64,000 bases of DNA from DATLCF01 sp035526505 (GCA_035526505.1 DATLCF010000001.1:372001-436000), one strand, 5' to 3'; shown: positions 26,810 through 34,705, counted from the first letter of the stretch. The notes: generated by a model not told the origin, from the sequence alone. Made by a program: numbers and translations.

Positions 26810-27370
26810 ACTGTAATAATGCCACAGGTAGTATTATTTACAATAGTAGAGTAAAAATAACAGACAATCTCATTGTTTACCCGAAGCCTGAATTAGTTGC
26901 GGGTGTTAATGCGGTTATGAGTTCGCGCGATGATCTTCCTGCTCAAGCCTATTGCCCAGCATTCCATAGTCGTGTAATAGGGGCCGATACGCCAGATATT
27001 GTACCACTGCCACGCCAATTGCCAGAACTGACATTAGAACAGCTTGATCGTTGGTATTATCAGCGACGACCAACCTAAGGCTTACTCCATAGGTAACCGT
27101 GGAACTATTTGATTTTCTGTCATGCAGGTACGCGAAAAAGGGTGGCGAGCACGAGCATTTTACCCAAAATTTTAGAACTGAACTCACGAATATAAAAGCT
27201 GTTGACGTACAAAACGGTTATGTTAAGCTAGTTCGTGACTTAGGTTCGCAAAAGTTATGACGGCCTTAAGAGCCTGGCAAAATCTTCTTGTATGTCAAAA
27301 TGGGAAGATTTTGCCAGGAATTTAATTTTTACTAAGTTAAGAATTCTAAATACTGATTTAAGGTGGGACA
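26810..27370. other. Intergenic stretch with possible gene remnants
   Basis: No confident gene. On the plus strand a 53-codon ORF (26917-27078, MSSRDDLPAQAYCPAF...) is open upstream to 26788 without a start codon or Shine-Dalgarno, so it may be the 3' end of a truncated gene. Farther on, short protein-like pieces in other frames (REKGWRARAFYPKF near 27130-27175; NIKAVDVQNGYVKLVRDLG near 27190-27258) suggest a second decayed gene. A 90-codon minus-strand ORF over 26915-27187 is their mirror and was not called. A perfect inverted repeat (27273-27318) ends the stretch. Confidence 0.35.
27273..27318. repeat. Perfect 15-bp inverted repeat
   Basis: CCTGGCAAAATCTTC (27273-27287) and its exact reverse complement (27304-27318) flank a 16-nt loop. 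A T-rich run follows on the plus strand (TTTAATTTTT), so it could act as a terminator, but the long loop and the position before the oxygenase gene also fit an operator or the edge of a mobile piece. Confidence 0.6.
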
Positions 27371-28150
27371 ATGGTAAATTACGAGACGTCTGCTAATGAA
27401 TTGTGTACGCAGTGGCATGCTGAAATACCGGGCATGCAACCCAATACTGTACCCGAGCTGCTTGTAGCTTTCGAAGGGCTTAGTAGCCGCCGCCATGATG
27501 CCCTGCTTGCAACCCAGCTTAACGATACTGGCCGCGGCAAAGCCAGGGGTGGCTACCATGAGGTAGAAGAGCAGTTTAGGGATGACTACCCTCATATTGC
27601 TCCCAAATCCGTATTTTATTTTGACCCAAATTATCGGGAAAGGTGGACCGGCTTAAGCCAGGAAATTACTGATTTTATCGATATGGCTGATGCGGTTTAT
27701 GGTGACGCCACGAGGAATATCCGCGGTGTATTTTCTGTTTTGGACAGCCAGCCAACACACAGCGGACTAGTCGATACCACTTTCCCTCAGGTTACACAAG
27801 GGGGTATTGAATGTAATGCCAGATTAGTGCTAGCGCGTTATGGTATTCCAGAGTTGAAGGATACGCGCGAAGTATTCGAAACACATCGTGATAGTTTACT
27901 TTCCGCCGCCGTCTTGGGAGAAACGGTGCAGGGATTTTATTTTGCCGACGCCGAGGGGCAACCAGAGCATTATGATCTGCGCAGCAGAAGCGTTGTGTTT
28001 GTTGGCAGGCGCTGGGAAAAAATGTACCCGACATCACCTATTAAGGCCATACCCCACGGGGTACGGCCGCCAGACAATACCCCTGCCCAGGTTCGTACAT
28101 CCGCCATACTATTTATTGATCCTGTGCCATATTGGGACAGGTCCCTATGA
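27371..28150 (+). CDS. 2-oxoglutarate/Fe(II)-dependent oxygenase superfamily protein
   Basis: A 259-residue protein with the metal triad and co-substrate pattern of the isopenicillin-N-synthase-like 2OG oxygenases: H172-x-D174 in THRDSLL, distal H229 in KAIPHGV (57 residues later), and R242-x-S244 in VRTSAILFIDP, which would bind 2-oxoglutarate. The preceding VVFVGRRWEKMY matches the strand before the distal His. AAGGTGG lies 7 nt before the ATG. It overlaps the radical SAM gene by 4 nt, so both probably act in one pathway, perhaps tailoring a small molecule or peptide. The substrate is unknown. Confidence 0.7.
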   Translation: MVNYETSANELCTQWHAEIPGMQPNTVPELLVAFEGLSSRRHDALLATQLNDTGRGKARGGYHEVEEQFRDDYPHIAPKSVFYFDPNYRERWTGLSQEITDFIDMADAVYGDATRNIRGVFSVLDSQPTHSGLVDTTFPQVTQGGIECNARLVLARYGIPELKDTREVFETHRDSLLSAAVLGETVQGFYFADAEGQPEHYDLRSRSVVFVGRRWEKMYPTSPIKAIPHGVRPPDNTPAQVRTSAILFIDPVPYWDRSL

Positions 28151-29154
28151 GTGGGGCGGAGGCTTGTCCAAGAGACCCGTTAGATTCTTTGAACAGTAGC
28201 CAAAGAGAGGAGTTTGTCCGTACCTTCCCGCATTATATGCACCCGATGTTGCGTGATGATCTGGTGGATGATATGCATTTGCGCACACTGGATCAATTAA
28301 AGAGGTGGTCTGAAATCGATGCGCCAGAGTCTGTGCCTGTAGCCTTTCGGACGAACCTTACCTTGCAGAATTATTCCCACGAAGTTGCAAAACAGGCGGA
28401 AGGCCGTCTCCCCACAGCGCAAGACGCTCTGACTGTTCTGGGTCATATGATGATATATTGCGGCGTCCACCCAGTTGGCAGTAAAAGCCATTCATGGGTG
28501 CACCTTGGCAGGGAGTTACCTGAGCGGGAAAGTTTCCCATACGCTACCCTACAACTCATGGACGAAAGAAGGGTGCCTATGCGTGCAGCACCGCCATCTT
28601 ATCAGGAGCATGATCAGCTGAGGACTCCTTTTGAGCTAGTAGGCCACAGTAGAGGTGTGGAAGTCGTCTTCCGGCAGGGGAATGTTGTCCTTCCTATTGC
28701 CTACACAGATAAGACACTACCCCCTTCTTCGGCACGCACAGTGGCCTACGTCCGTGAAAAGCGAGACCCCCAAGATCCGCATCCTCTGTCTATCCGCGCC
28801 AATCCTTTACTGGGATGCGGTGAGCGGTGCACTTTCTGCCATCGCCAATACGAACAGTTGGGCAACTTGGCGTTAGGAGCCCTAGAAAAAGCCCCGCTGT
28901 TCCGAATGGATCCTAACGACATTACTCGGTATGCATTTTATAAGTTCAATAACCTTTCCTTAGACAAGTTGGAAGAATTTGGTCTAGTGACCGGCTCATT
29001 TACAAATTTTAATGATCTATATACCTATGTTGAGGAGCTATCCCTTAGCTTAATTGAGCATAGTGGGGGAGCGTTTAATCCCATGCAAAATGAACACCAG
29101 AGCATTCCTGTGCTCACGCATTTAGCGACCGAAAAGCACAAATGGAGGCGCTAA
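28147..29154 (+). CDS. Radical SAM protein, N-terminal part (frame broken)
   Basis: The start at 28147 (ATG overlapping the oxygenase stop as ATGA) is preferred to the ATG at 28132. A region of about 220 residues of unknown fold precedes the radical SAM motif C-GER-C-TF-C in NPLLGCGERCTFCHRQYE, which would hold the 4Fe-4S cluster that cleaves SAM. The frame stops after about 110 residues of the barrel. The missing half is encoded in another frame from 29142, with matching sequence. Adding one A to the A3 run at 29140-29142 would join them into one protein of about 470 residues. Confidence 0.7.
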   Translation: MSGAEACPRDPLDSLNSSQREEFVRTFPHYMHPMLRDDLVDDMHLRTLDQLKRWSEIDAPESVPVAFRTNLTLQNYSHEVAKQAEGRLPTAQDALTVLGHMMIYCGVHPVGSKSHSWVHLGRELPERESFPYATLQLMDERRVPMRAAPPSYQEHDQLRTPFELVGHSRGVEVVFRQGNVVLPIAYTDKTLPPSSARTVAYVREKRDPQDPHPLSIRANPLLGCGERCTFCHRQYEQLGNLALGALEKAPLFRMDPNDITRYAFYKFNNLSLDKLEEFGLVTGSFTNFNDLYTYVEELSLSLIEHSGGAFNPMQNEHQSIPVLTHLATEKHKWRR

Positions 29155-29537
29155 AAGCTCTGGGGGTTCGTCATCTTGAACATACGCTCGAGGTCATTGA
29201 TGATAAACGTCGCGAGCATATTATGCCCAAGCGTGCCAAGAATCCCGCTGTACTCAATAAGGGCGAAGTTACGTTTGACCAAGTGCTTGCCAGTATTCCA
29301 GATGGTGTTGCTGTCTTTGGTGCCGACCGGTATACCGCTACCATGCTTATCGGCCTTGACGACTTCCAAACAAGCGTTGCCGGCCTAAGGGCACTAAGGG
29401 AGGCAGGATTGAGTAAGCTGTCCAGCCCTGTATTCCAAACCTATACGTATAGTGGATTAAGAGACTATGCCATGAGCTTTTCTGAAGTTATGGAAACCAG
29501 AAGAATGGCAAGCAGGCTCTTTGCCCGACAATATTAA
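29142..29537 (+). CDS. Radical SAM protein, C-terminal part
   Basis: 131 codons that overlap the previous frame by 13 nt. The sequence carries the second half of a radical SAM barrel: KALGVRHLEHTLEVIDDKRREHI, GEVTFDQVLASI and ATMLIGLDDFQTSVAGLRALREAG. It has no cluster motif of its own, so it cannot be a complete enzyme. It is either half of a frameshifted gene, a sequencing or assembly indel, or a -1 frameshift product. Confidence 0.65.
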   Translation: MEALKALGVRHLEHTLEVIDDKRREHIMPKRAKNPAVLNKGEVTFDQVLASIPDGVAVFGADRYTATMLIGLDDFQTSVAGLRALREAGLSKLSSPVFQTYTYSGLRDYAMSFSEVMETRRMASRLFARQY

Positions 29538-29782
29538 CGTCGCCTAAAGGACTAAACATTCCAAGGCTAAATTTTATTTAACAATGAGTATTGTCTTGAT
29601 GCCGCCAATAACTTCTTGCGGATCTGTGGCAAGAATAGTTTTTATTCCAGCTTTTGAGCGGGAGGAATGCATTTTTATTGATCGTCAATACTTTGGGACA
29701 GTAGACGATCCTTGGCCGGTTCCGCCACCTCCGTAGCCAAAGATAACTGCTTATATCATTGTTGGTACTATATCGATTCGCC
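29538..29782. other. Intergenic stretch between radical SAM and deaminase genes
   Basis: Nothing firm. A plus-strand ORF of 50 codons (29584-29736, MSIVLMPPITSCGSV ... ending PWPVPPPP) lies 47 nt after the radical SAM gene, without a Shine-Dalgarno. It could be a small peptide gene but has no further support. Confidence 0.25.
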
Positions 29783-30247
29783 CTACCTAGTTTGATTACC
29801 TGTTTCACGCCCTTGGGCAATTTGTGCTGCACATTCATCGCCCAGTATTGGTCCATGAACCTCGACTGGATTTTTGCACTTTGCGGCAACCTCCTCCATC
29901 GGAAGCCAAGGGTTCATACTTGGCTCTGGCGGTGCCCCATAATAAAATTGCGTGATGCGTGCTTTAACGCTGCCTGACGTGCACATAGAGCAACTGGAAG
30001 CGTTGGCAAACATGATATAGCCGTCAAGGTAGCGCGAGCCGATGCTTTTACCCAGTTGACGCAGTGCTTTTATCTCTGCGTGGGCGGTTGGATCATTATC
30101 GGAGTTTTGAGTGTTGTGGTCTTGTGCGACGATGTTGCCATCGGCATCGGTAATCACACACCCAAAAGGAGGATTACCATTTTTAATGGATTTGCTGGCT
30201 TCGACCTGACACTCCTGGATAAGTTGCTCGATTTGTTCCTCTGTCAT
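29783..30247 (-). CDS. CMP/dCMP-type zinc deaminase family protein
   Basis: A 154-residue protein with the zinc-binding and catalytic motif HAE (PTAHAEIKAL) and the second Cys pair in SSCSMCTSG, where most family members have PC..C. The order and spacing fit nucleoside or guanine deaminases and the tRNA adenosine deaminase fold. An extended -10 box (TGATATACT) ends 6 nt before the ATG, so the mRNA is nearly leaderless. It stands alone on the minus strand within the accessory island. The substrate (cytidine, guanine or other) cannot be told. Confidence 0.8.
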   Translation of the reverse strand: MTEEQIEQLIQECQVEASKSIKNGNPPFGCVITDADGNIVAQDHNTQNSDNDPTAHAEIKALRQLGKSIGSRYLDGYIMFANASSCSMCTSGSVKARITQFYYGAPPEPSMNPWLPMEEVAAKCKNPVEVHGPILGDECAAQIAQGRETGNQTR

Positions 30248-30261
30248 GCGTGCAGTATATC

Positions 30262-30284
30262 AAAAAGACTTCCGAAGAAGTCTT
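30262..30284 (-). terminator. Intrinsic terminator
   Basis: Minus strand: AAGACTTC, loop TTCG, GAAGTCTT, then TTT. It ends the transcript of the 30342-31535 gene, just upstream of the deaminase promoter. Confidence 0.7.
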
Positions 30285-30341
30285 AATGAATCTGAGATTT
30301 AAGGGTCAAGGCAGATGTTATTAGGGCCAGCCTACAGATTG

Positions 30342-31535
30342 CTATCTCTCGTAGTTCATAGCAGCGGAGGTAAAGCCGGTTACCTGTGCTGCGGTTTTGC
30401 CGGGGAAAATTTCAACTTTTAGCTTTTCATTTGGCATAACCTGTACCAGTATGACCCCCTCAACACGGCTTGAGCTGCTGCTGCCGGATGCTTGATTGAC
30501 TCCCTGCTGGGCAGTTAACAGCTCGTATTTGACCACTCCGCTCGAACTGCTTACATCTGCCGGATCTGGTTTATTGTCGGTAACCTGAAATGCCATGGGT
30601 TGGCCGTTTTTAAAATCGCCAATTGATACATCGATCTTGGAGGGGTCTAGGGCGTCATAAAAGATCGCCAGGTGTCCGCTCCAGTAGCCTCTTCCGCTCC
30701 CGTCGCCGATGTGTGAATTTTTGGGTCCAGCATAGCCATTTGTACCTTGTTTAAACCAGTTACCGATTAACTTGCCGGCTTGGTCATAGTCGATCTTACC
30801 GCTGCGCGGTTCAACAGTGCGAGGGTTTTTGGCCAGCATTTCGCCCTTGTTTGGCTCGCTGAAGTAACTAAAGAAATCATCGGTGTGCACTTTCCACGGT
30901 TCAGCCCCATACATAGACGGGTGGATGAAGCCCTTAAGGGTCATGTCTAGGTTGTAGATTGCCGTATCTAAGGACTGCGCACCAATTCTCCCGACCTCTT
31001 GTCCGGCTTTGATCTCAATCCTGCCGCGAAAACCTTTGGTGGCAGCTTGCGGTGCTTTTGCAAGAATACTAGGGTCAAGCTTAGTTACTAAATCAAAATA
31101 GCTAATGGTTTGGCAAGAGTGCTGCATGATGATGCGGTATTCAGGCGGTCGGCTTTCGCCGCTGCTTACGTTTACTTCTCGGACCTCGATTTCTATTATG
31201 GCACCATCGGCCATAGCGTAAACAGGGTACTTGTCGCGGGGACCTTCTTTGGGATAGAAATAGAGGTGATCGATTGGCGTAACATGGGCTCCAGCAGTAA
31301 GACCAAGTGGGCTGACTGTGCTAACATCGGCCATATCCATTGGCTTATGAGTCATTGCTACGCGGTCAGTGCCTGTACAGTCTTTTTTCCATTCATTGGC
31401 ACTGGCACCTTTTTCTTTACTTCCGTCTTTAGAGAACACTAAAAAGCCTGCGGCCCCAATAACCACCATGACAATTAATATAAGAATGAAGATGTGCGCA
31501 AAACCAGATTGATTACTTTTTTGTTTGGCTATCAT
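30342..31535 (-). CDS. Membrane-anchored M23-peptidase-like protein, probably inactive
   Basis: The start at 31535 (MIAKQKSNQSG) is chosen because a TACTAT -10 box ends 6 nt upstream. A membrane helix (about 12-33) precedes an extracytoplasmic region of about 360 residues. Residues about 75-205 resemble a lysostaphin/M23 fold: GAHVTPIDHLYFYP, YPVYAMADGAIIEIE and IIMQHSCQTISYFDLVTKL. The HxxxD and HxH zinc motifs are incomplete, so catalysis is doubtful. The remainder contains GYAGPKNSHIGDG and a Ser-rich stretch, with no family recognised. It may bind cell-wall material. Confidence 0.6.
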   Translation of the reverse strand: MIAKQKSNQSGFAHIFILILIVMVVIGAAGFLVFSKDGSKEKGASANEWKKDCTGTDRVAMTHKPMDMADVSTVSPLGLTAGAHVTPIDHLYFYPKEGPRDKYPVYAMADGAIIEIEVREVNVSSGESRPPEYRIIMQHSCQTISYFDLVTKLDPSILAKAPQAATKGFRGRIEIKAGQEVGRIGAQSLDTAIYNLDMTLKGFIHPSMYGAEPWKVHTDDFFSYFSEPNKGEMLAKNPRTVEPRSGKIDYDQAGKLIGNWFKQGTNGYAGPKNSHIGDGSGRGYWSGHLAIFYDALDPSKIDVSIGDFKNGQPMAFQVTDNKPDPADVSSSSGVVKYELLTAQQGVNQASGSSSSSRVEGVILVQVMPNEKLKVEIFPGKTAAQVTGFTSAAMNYER

Positions 31536-31615
31536 GCAGTAATAGTAATACATACAACAAGCATAAGCAAAATGTTAGGCAGGAGGGAATTCTCACTCGA
31601 TAATGTAAAGTTTAC

Positions 31616-31644
31616 TTGACACCTAGAACAACAAAACTTAGACT
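31616..31644 (+). promoter_or_regulatory. Sigma70-type promoter, leaderless
   Basis: TTGACA (31616-31621), 17-bp spacer, TAGACT (31639-31644), then 7 nt to the ATG at 31652. No Shine-Dalgarno. Confidence 0.75.
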
Positions 31645-31651
31645 AAAGATT

Positions 31652-32077
31652 ATGAATAAAACTACCAACCCTTTAGAAAGTACCAATGAGATTAAACGTC
31701 GCAAAACCAATTTGCGTGATGGACTAGCGGTAGGGGCGATACTACTTTTGGCACTGTTGATAGGTGCCGCTCCTCAAGGTGATCCCAGCAATCCTGCTAT
31801 AAGGGACTTTGTTTGGGCTGCTACTGCATATGTGGGCGTACTGGCACTACTGCTCGTGTCATATCTAGCTTATCGTCGGGCCGATGAACGGCAACAGCTT
31901 GTTCAACTCAAGGCTGCCGCCATCACATTTTTAGCAGTTGTGCTGGGGCTATTCACGGCAGAAATGTTATATGCTCTGAAACACGTAAACTTAAATGCCG
32001 TAATTCAAATCTTATTCATTGGGAGTATTGTTTTGTGGACGATGCTGCAAAAATTGATTGAATCTCGAACCCGTTAG
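31652..32077 (+). CDS. Four-helix membrane protein paired with an XRE regulator
   Basis: The ATG at 31652 follows a good promoter by 7 nt; an earlier in-frame start at 31616 lies inside the -35 box. The 141-residue protein has four helices (about 22-40, 55-77, 88-108, 115-133) and short loops. It overlaps the next gene by one nucleotide. Membrane protein plus XRE regulator pairs of this size are common in mobile regions and bacteria with small genomes, but the function is usually unknown. Confidence 0.65.
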   Translation: MNKTTNPLESTNEIKRRKTNLRDGLAVGAILLLALLIGAAPQGDPSNPAIRDFVWAATAYVGVLALLLVSYLAYRRADERQQLVQLKAAAITFLAVVLGLFTAEMLYALKHVNLNAVIQILFIGSIVLWTMLQKLIESRTR

Positions 32078-32268
32078 TGACCAATATAATTCGACAATTG
32101 CGACTGGAACAAAAATGGAGTCAGGCTGAACTCGGTGACCGACTGGGTGTGTCGCGGCAAACTATAAACGCTATAGAAACCGGTCGCTACGACCCTAGCT
32201 TGCCACTGGCATTTAAAATTGCAATCCTATTTGGCAAATCAATAGAGGACATATTCATAATTAATTAA
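32077..32268 (+). CDS. XRE-family DNA-binding regulator
   Basis: A 63-residue protein beginning at a GTG that shares one base with the previous stop. It is a complete Cro/C1-type helix-turn-helix (IRQLRLEQKWSQAELGDRLGVSRQTINAIETGRYDPSLPLAFKIA) with the short IFG.SIEDIF tail of the YozG/PF01381 group. It probably regulates its own operon. It stands head to tail with the cassette array that ends at 32283. Confidence 0.85.
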   Translation: MTNIIRQLRLEQKWSQAELGDRLGVSRQTINAIETGRYDPSLPLAFKIAILFGKSIEDIFIIN

Positions 32269-32282
32269 CGCATTGTCAATCT

Positions 32283-32312
32283 TGGAGGGCCATCGTGCAC
32301 GCTATCGCAACT
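32283..32312 (-). repeat. Cassette repeat C (30 bp)
   Basis: Plus-strand start TGGAGGGCCATC, then four variable bases, ACGCTAT, two variable bases, CAACT. It lies 30 bp downstream of the NUDIX stop. 24 of 30 positions are invariant in repeats A, B and C, with no gaps, and the first 10 bp equal the 3' end of tRNA-Lys. Confidence 0.85.
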
Positions 32313-32342
32313 GAAATTAAGAAAAGCCCGGAGTCATCTGTT

Positions 32343-32876
32343 TTAACGACTTAGTGCAGATTGCAAAAGTTTAAAAGCGGGAAGCAATGCCGATTTCGTA
32401 GGCGGTCCAAAAGTCAGTAGTTTCTCAAATGCGTCCATGGACATCCAGTTCGCAGAGGCGAATTCTTCAAGACTGTATTTTGGGCTTGCGTTTCCATGCA
32501 CTGTGTATGTATAGAGTGCTTCATAAACCGGCTTATCTTCAGCCGGTGCTAGCTTTCCCAGTAACTCCAAGTCCTTTGAGTTGATTGTCATGTCAGCCTC
32601 TTCGAAGAAGGCGCGCTCTATTGCCTTTTCGTATGTTTCACCCGAGAGGACATGCTCCGCAACGCTAAAATCACAACCTCCTGGAGCTATCGACTTATGC
32701 ATACCACGAATCGGGACCCAAACCTCGCTTTGCTCGTTCAAGATAAATGCCTCAGCAAAACGCACAAAACCCTCTGTAGATTTGTATCCCAGCTTAGCCA
32801 TGTCGCCTCGTCGTATTGTTCCTACGACCACGTCGTTAACATTGACTAGGTCTAATAGTTCGTCATTCTCATCCAT
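32343..32876 (-). CDS. NUDIX hydrolase, IPP-isomerase-like (cassette gene)
   Basis: The start at 32876 (MDENDELLD) follows a TATAAT box by 7 nt (leaderless); the ATG at 32894 lies upstream of that box. The 177-residue protein has the layout of IDI/YfcD-type NUDIX proteins: FVRFAEAFILNEQSEVWVPIRG, APGGCDFSVAEHVLSGETYEKAIERAF and EEADM in place of the standard REUxEExGU. Acidic metal ligands are largely kept. It would hydrolyse a nucleotide or other diphosphate. It is the distal unit of the three-cassette array. Confidence 0.75.
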   Translation of the reverse strand: MDENDELLDLVNVNDVVVGTIRRGDMAKLGYKSTEGFVRFAEAFILNEQSEVWVPIRGMHKSIAPGGCDFSVAEHVLSGETYEKAIERAFFEEADMTINSKDLELLGKLAPAEDKPVYEALYTYTVHGNASPKYSLEEFASANWMSMDAFEKLLTFGPPTKSALLPAFKLLQSALSR

Positions 32877-32895
32877 TGTACAAATTATATACATA

Positions 32896-32925
32896 CAAAA
32901 AAGAGACTTCCAAAGAAGTCTCTTT
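32896..32925 (-). terminator. Intrinsic terminator inside the cassette array
   Basis: Minus strand: AAAGAGACTTC, loop TTTG, GAAGTCTCTTT, then TTT. A perfect 11-bp stem. It ends the GNAT transcript beyond repeat B and precedes the NUDIX promoter. Confidence 0.8.
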
Positions 32926-32940
32926 CATAGCGCTTATGCT

Positions 32941-32970
32941 TGGAGGGCCATCTGCGACGCTATTGCAACT
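32941..32970 (-). repeat. Cassette repeat B (30 bp)
   Basis: The same 30-bp repeat as C and A (plus-strand start TGGAGGGCCATC, end TTGCAACT). Its last two bases are part of the GNAT stop codon, so the gene ends in the repeat. Confidence 0.85.
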
Positions 32971-33619
32971 AAGCTAGCAAGTCGCTTGGGTAGCCCATAT
33001 ATAATCTGCGATCTAAGACTTTACCGTCAGTTGCATCTGGCTGAAGAGTAGGACGTAATTCATCATTTGGAGCTTCTGCTAAAGGTTTGAAGCCAACTTT
33101 AGGGTACATACCAGCAGCATGGTTGCTTCTCCATGTTTCCAAACCAATACCTTCGCCAGGTGCATATAATGCATTGGTTCCTGACACCACGGATTGTACG
33201 AAATCCTTGCCAAGTCCTTGGCCCTGGCCTCGTTTCCCAATTCTATATGCAGACGTTATTGGATGGTCTGGTAATTCATCACAGGCTTCAACACCTGTCC
33301 AACCGTAGCCTTCCAGATGTGCATTATTGCCTTCCCCACGAAGCAGCAAAAATATACCCCGACCCCCACCTTTTTGTAGCCATTTTTCAGTCGACTGTAA
33401 TGTACCAAAGCGTTTTTCAGTTGGGTCTTTTGGACAGTATTCACGAATATGATCTTGATAGCCCATAACTCCAACGGCTCCAGCAAAGTATTCTGTTAAG
33501 CCTGTAGCGACGGTGAAGCCTTTTTCTTGCATGCGTGCCAACGCAGCATCGCCGCGTTGGCCGATGTCACCATTAAGAGTTTCGACACGTTCTGCAAAGC
33601 CAGTTGGAAATGAAGCCAT
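32969..33619 (-). CDS. GNAT-family acetyltransferase (cassette gene)
   Basis: A 216-residue protein with the acetyl-CoA-binding motif of GNAT enzymes (RIGKRGQGQGLGKDFVQ) and the following IGLETWRSNHAAGMYPKVGFK strand-helix pair, where Tyr is a likely acid. GGGGTG lies 5 nt before the ATG and a promoter at 33650-33677 drives it. The N-terminal 80 residues do not match a subfamily I know. Chromosomal cassettes often carry such enzymes; an antibiotic or metabolite could be the target, but nothing shows which. Confidence 0.75.
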   Translation of the reverse strand: MASFPTGFAERVETLNGDIGQRGDAALARMQEKGFTVATGLTEYFAGAVGVMGYQDHIREYCPKDPTEKRFGTLQSTEKWLQKGGGRGIFLLLRGEGNNAHLEGYGWTGVEACDELPDHPITSAYRIGKRGQGQGLGKDFVQSVVSGTNALYAPGEGIGLETWRSNHAAGMYPKVGFKPLAEAPNDELRPTLQPDATDGKVLDRRLYMGYPSDLLA

Positions 33620-33649
33620 TTAAACACCCCGAATATTAAACTTGAAAGT

Positions 33650-33677
33650 ATTTTAACATAACCTTATATAAAGTCAA
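33650..33677 (-). promoter_or_regulatory. Promoter of the GNAT cassette
   Basis: Minus strand TTGACT, 16-bp spacer, TAAAAT. The -35 box starts 3 nt after the end of repeat A. Repeat C is also followed by GATTGAC, so the repeat border may supply a -35 box. Confidence 0.6.
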
Positions 33678-33680
33678 TCG

Positions 33681-33710
33681 TGGAGGGCCATCGTAGACGC
33701 TATTTCAACT
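33681..33710 (-). repeat. Cassette repeat A (30 bp)
   Basis: The third copy, 13 bp after the stop of the APH-like gene. Start TGGAGGGCCATCGTAG, end TTTCAACT. It differs from C and B only in the central four bases and two bases near the end. Confidence 0.85.
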
Positions 33711-33723
33711 AGGATCGAGTATT

Positions 33724-34650
33724 CTAATGACCTAACAGTTTGCTTTCGAGGCTGAGGTGCTTCTCAAACTCGGCGTTGTCCATATGTCCGCCCGCTATGC
33801 TTATGCATCCAATCATGTAATGGCGAAAGAGCATGAGAGGTTGAAGTAAGCTCTTTTCGTTTGACCTCAATGGCCGATATTCTTCATAGGTCTTAATGTA
33901 GGGCGCAATCCCACTGAGGTCCAAATCGTAAACAATGTCCCATAAGGTGTAGGCCAAACACATTACGTAAGGAGCCTGTGCGAGATCATCAAAATCGAGA
34001 ACGGCAGTAACGGTTCCATTACTACTCAATACATTGCCATTGCCGAAATCCAGATGACACAGTCCGCTAGGAAGGTCCTCGTCCAGACTGATCAAGTAGT
34101 TCTCGGCCCTACTAACGAAGCTGCGTCGAGATGAGTCTAGTGCTGCACGGTCCGCTATCAATTTAATGAAAGGAGCTTCCCGTAATTCAGTAATGTTCTG
34201 ACCAAAGCGCTTATCTGTCGCGTATGAAGCGGCTAAGGTATGCATCCTCGCTTGTACCGTCGCCAGGCTCGTCATTAGCACGCCGGAATAGTGTTCGGCA
34301 TGACTCCCCGGCATATGTTGCATCAATATAGCTTGCCAGATATGGCCACTGTCTTCGAGGTGAGTTATGTCTTCGCCATCAAGATTTTTTATTGGCGGCG
34401 CAACAGGAATCTCGTTATCTGCAAGGTATGTAACAAAATCTGATTCTTTTTGGATGTCGCCGTCACTTTTCTTATGTCGCCGATACACCCTTAGAGCGTA
34501 CTTGCCTTGTGTGGCTTGGACGATGACCGTGCAATTCTCAATACCAGAATCAGCTAATTCATAGCCCGTGATCTCTAAGCCATATCTCGATAGCAGTAAG
34601 GCTACGTTATGTCGTGTCGGAGTAAACTGTGCATCCTGATGCAACTTCAT
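33724..34650 (-). CDS. APH/choline-kinase-like phosphotransferase (cassette gene)
   Basis: A 308-residue kinase with the fold of aminoglycoside phosphotransferases and homoserine kinases: YALRVYRRHKK as the ATP-binding Lys region, catalytic loop GLCHLDFGNGNVL (HxDxxxxN) and metal motif VLDFDDLAQAPY. A TATAGT -10 box ends 6 nt before the ATG. It is the cassette closest to tRNA-Lys. Antibiotic phosphorylation is possible; a metabolic kinase is equally likely. Confidence 0.78.
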   Translation of the reverse strand: MKLHQDAQFTPTRHNVALLLSRYGLEITGYELADSGIENCTVIVQATQGKYALRVYRRHKKSDGDIQKESDFVTYLADNEIPVAPPIKNLDGEDITHLEDSGHIWQAILMQHMPGSHAEHYSGVLMTSLATVQARMHTLAASYATDKRFGQNITELREAPFIKLIADRAALDSSRRSFVSRAENYLISLDEDLPSGLCHLDFGNGNVLSSNGTVTAVLDFDDLAQAPYVMCLAYTLWDIVYDLDLSGIAPYIKTYEEYRPLRSNEKSLLQPLMLFRHYMIGCISIAGGHMDNAEFEKHLSLESKLLGH

Positions 34651-34664
34651 GCGCTAACTATAGC

Positions 34665-34690
34665 AAAAACTCCTCATAACAGAGGAGTTT
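34665..34690 (-). terminator. Terminator of tRNA-Lys
   Basis: Minus strand AAACTCCTC, 6-nt loop, GAGGAGTTT, then TT. It ends the tRNA transcript just before the APH-like promoter. Confidence 0.75.
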
Positions 34691-34705
34691 AAACATTAGC
34701 GGGAT

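Noticed and set aside
26915..27187. Minus-strand 90-codon ORF with a hydrophobic stretch
   Set aside because: No promoter or ribosome site, and the opposite strand has more protein-like sequence.
30323..30346. A fourth, degenerate cassette repeat at the end of the M23-like gene
   Set aside because: AGGGCCA and GCTATC are present but 3 bp too far apart and the rest does not match; it could be chance.
32283..33710. Cassette repeats as classical integron attC sites
   Set aside because: The end CAACT (GTTG on the other strand) recalls the core site, but RYYYAAC/GTTRRRY is not met in any copy, and no long imperfect stem spans each repeat.
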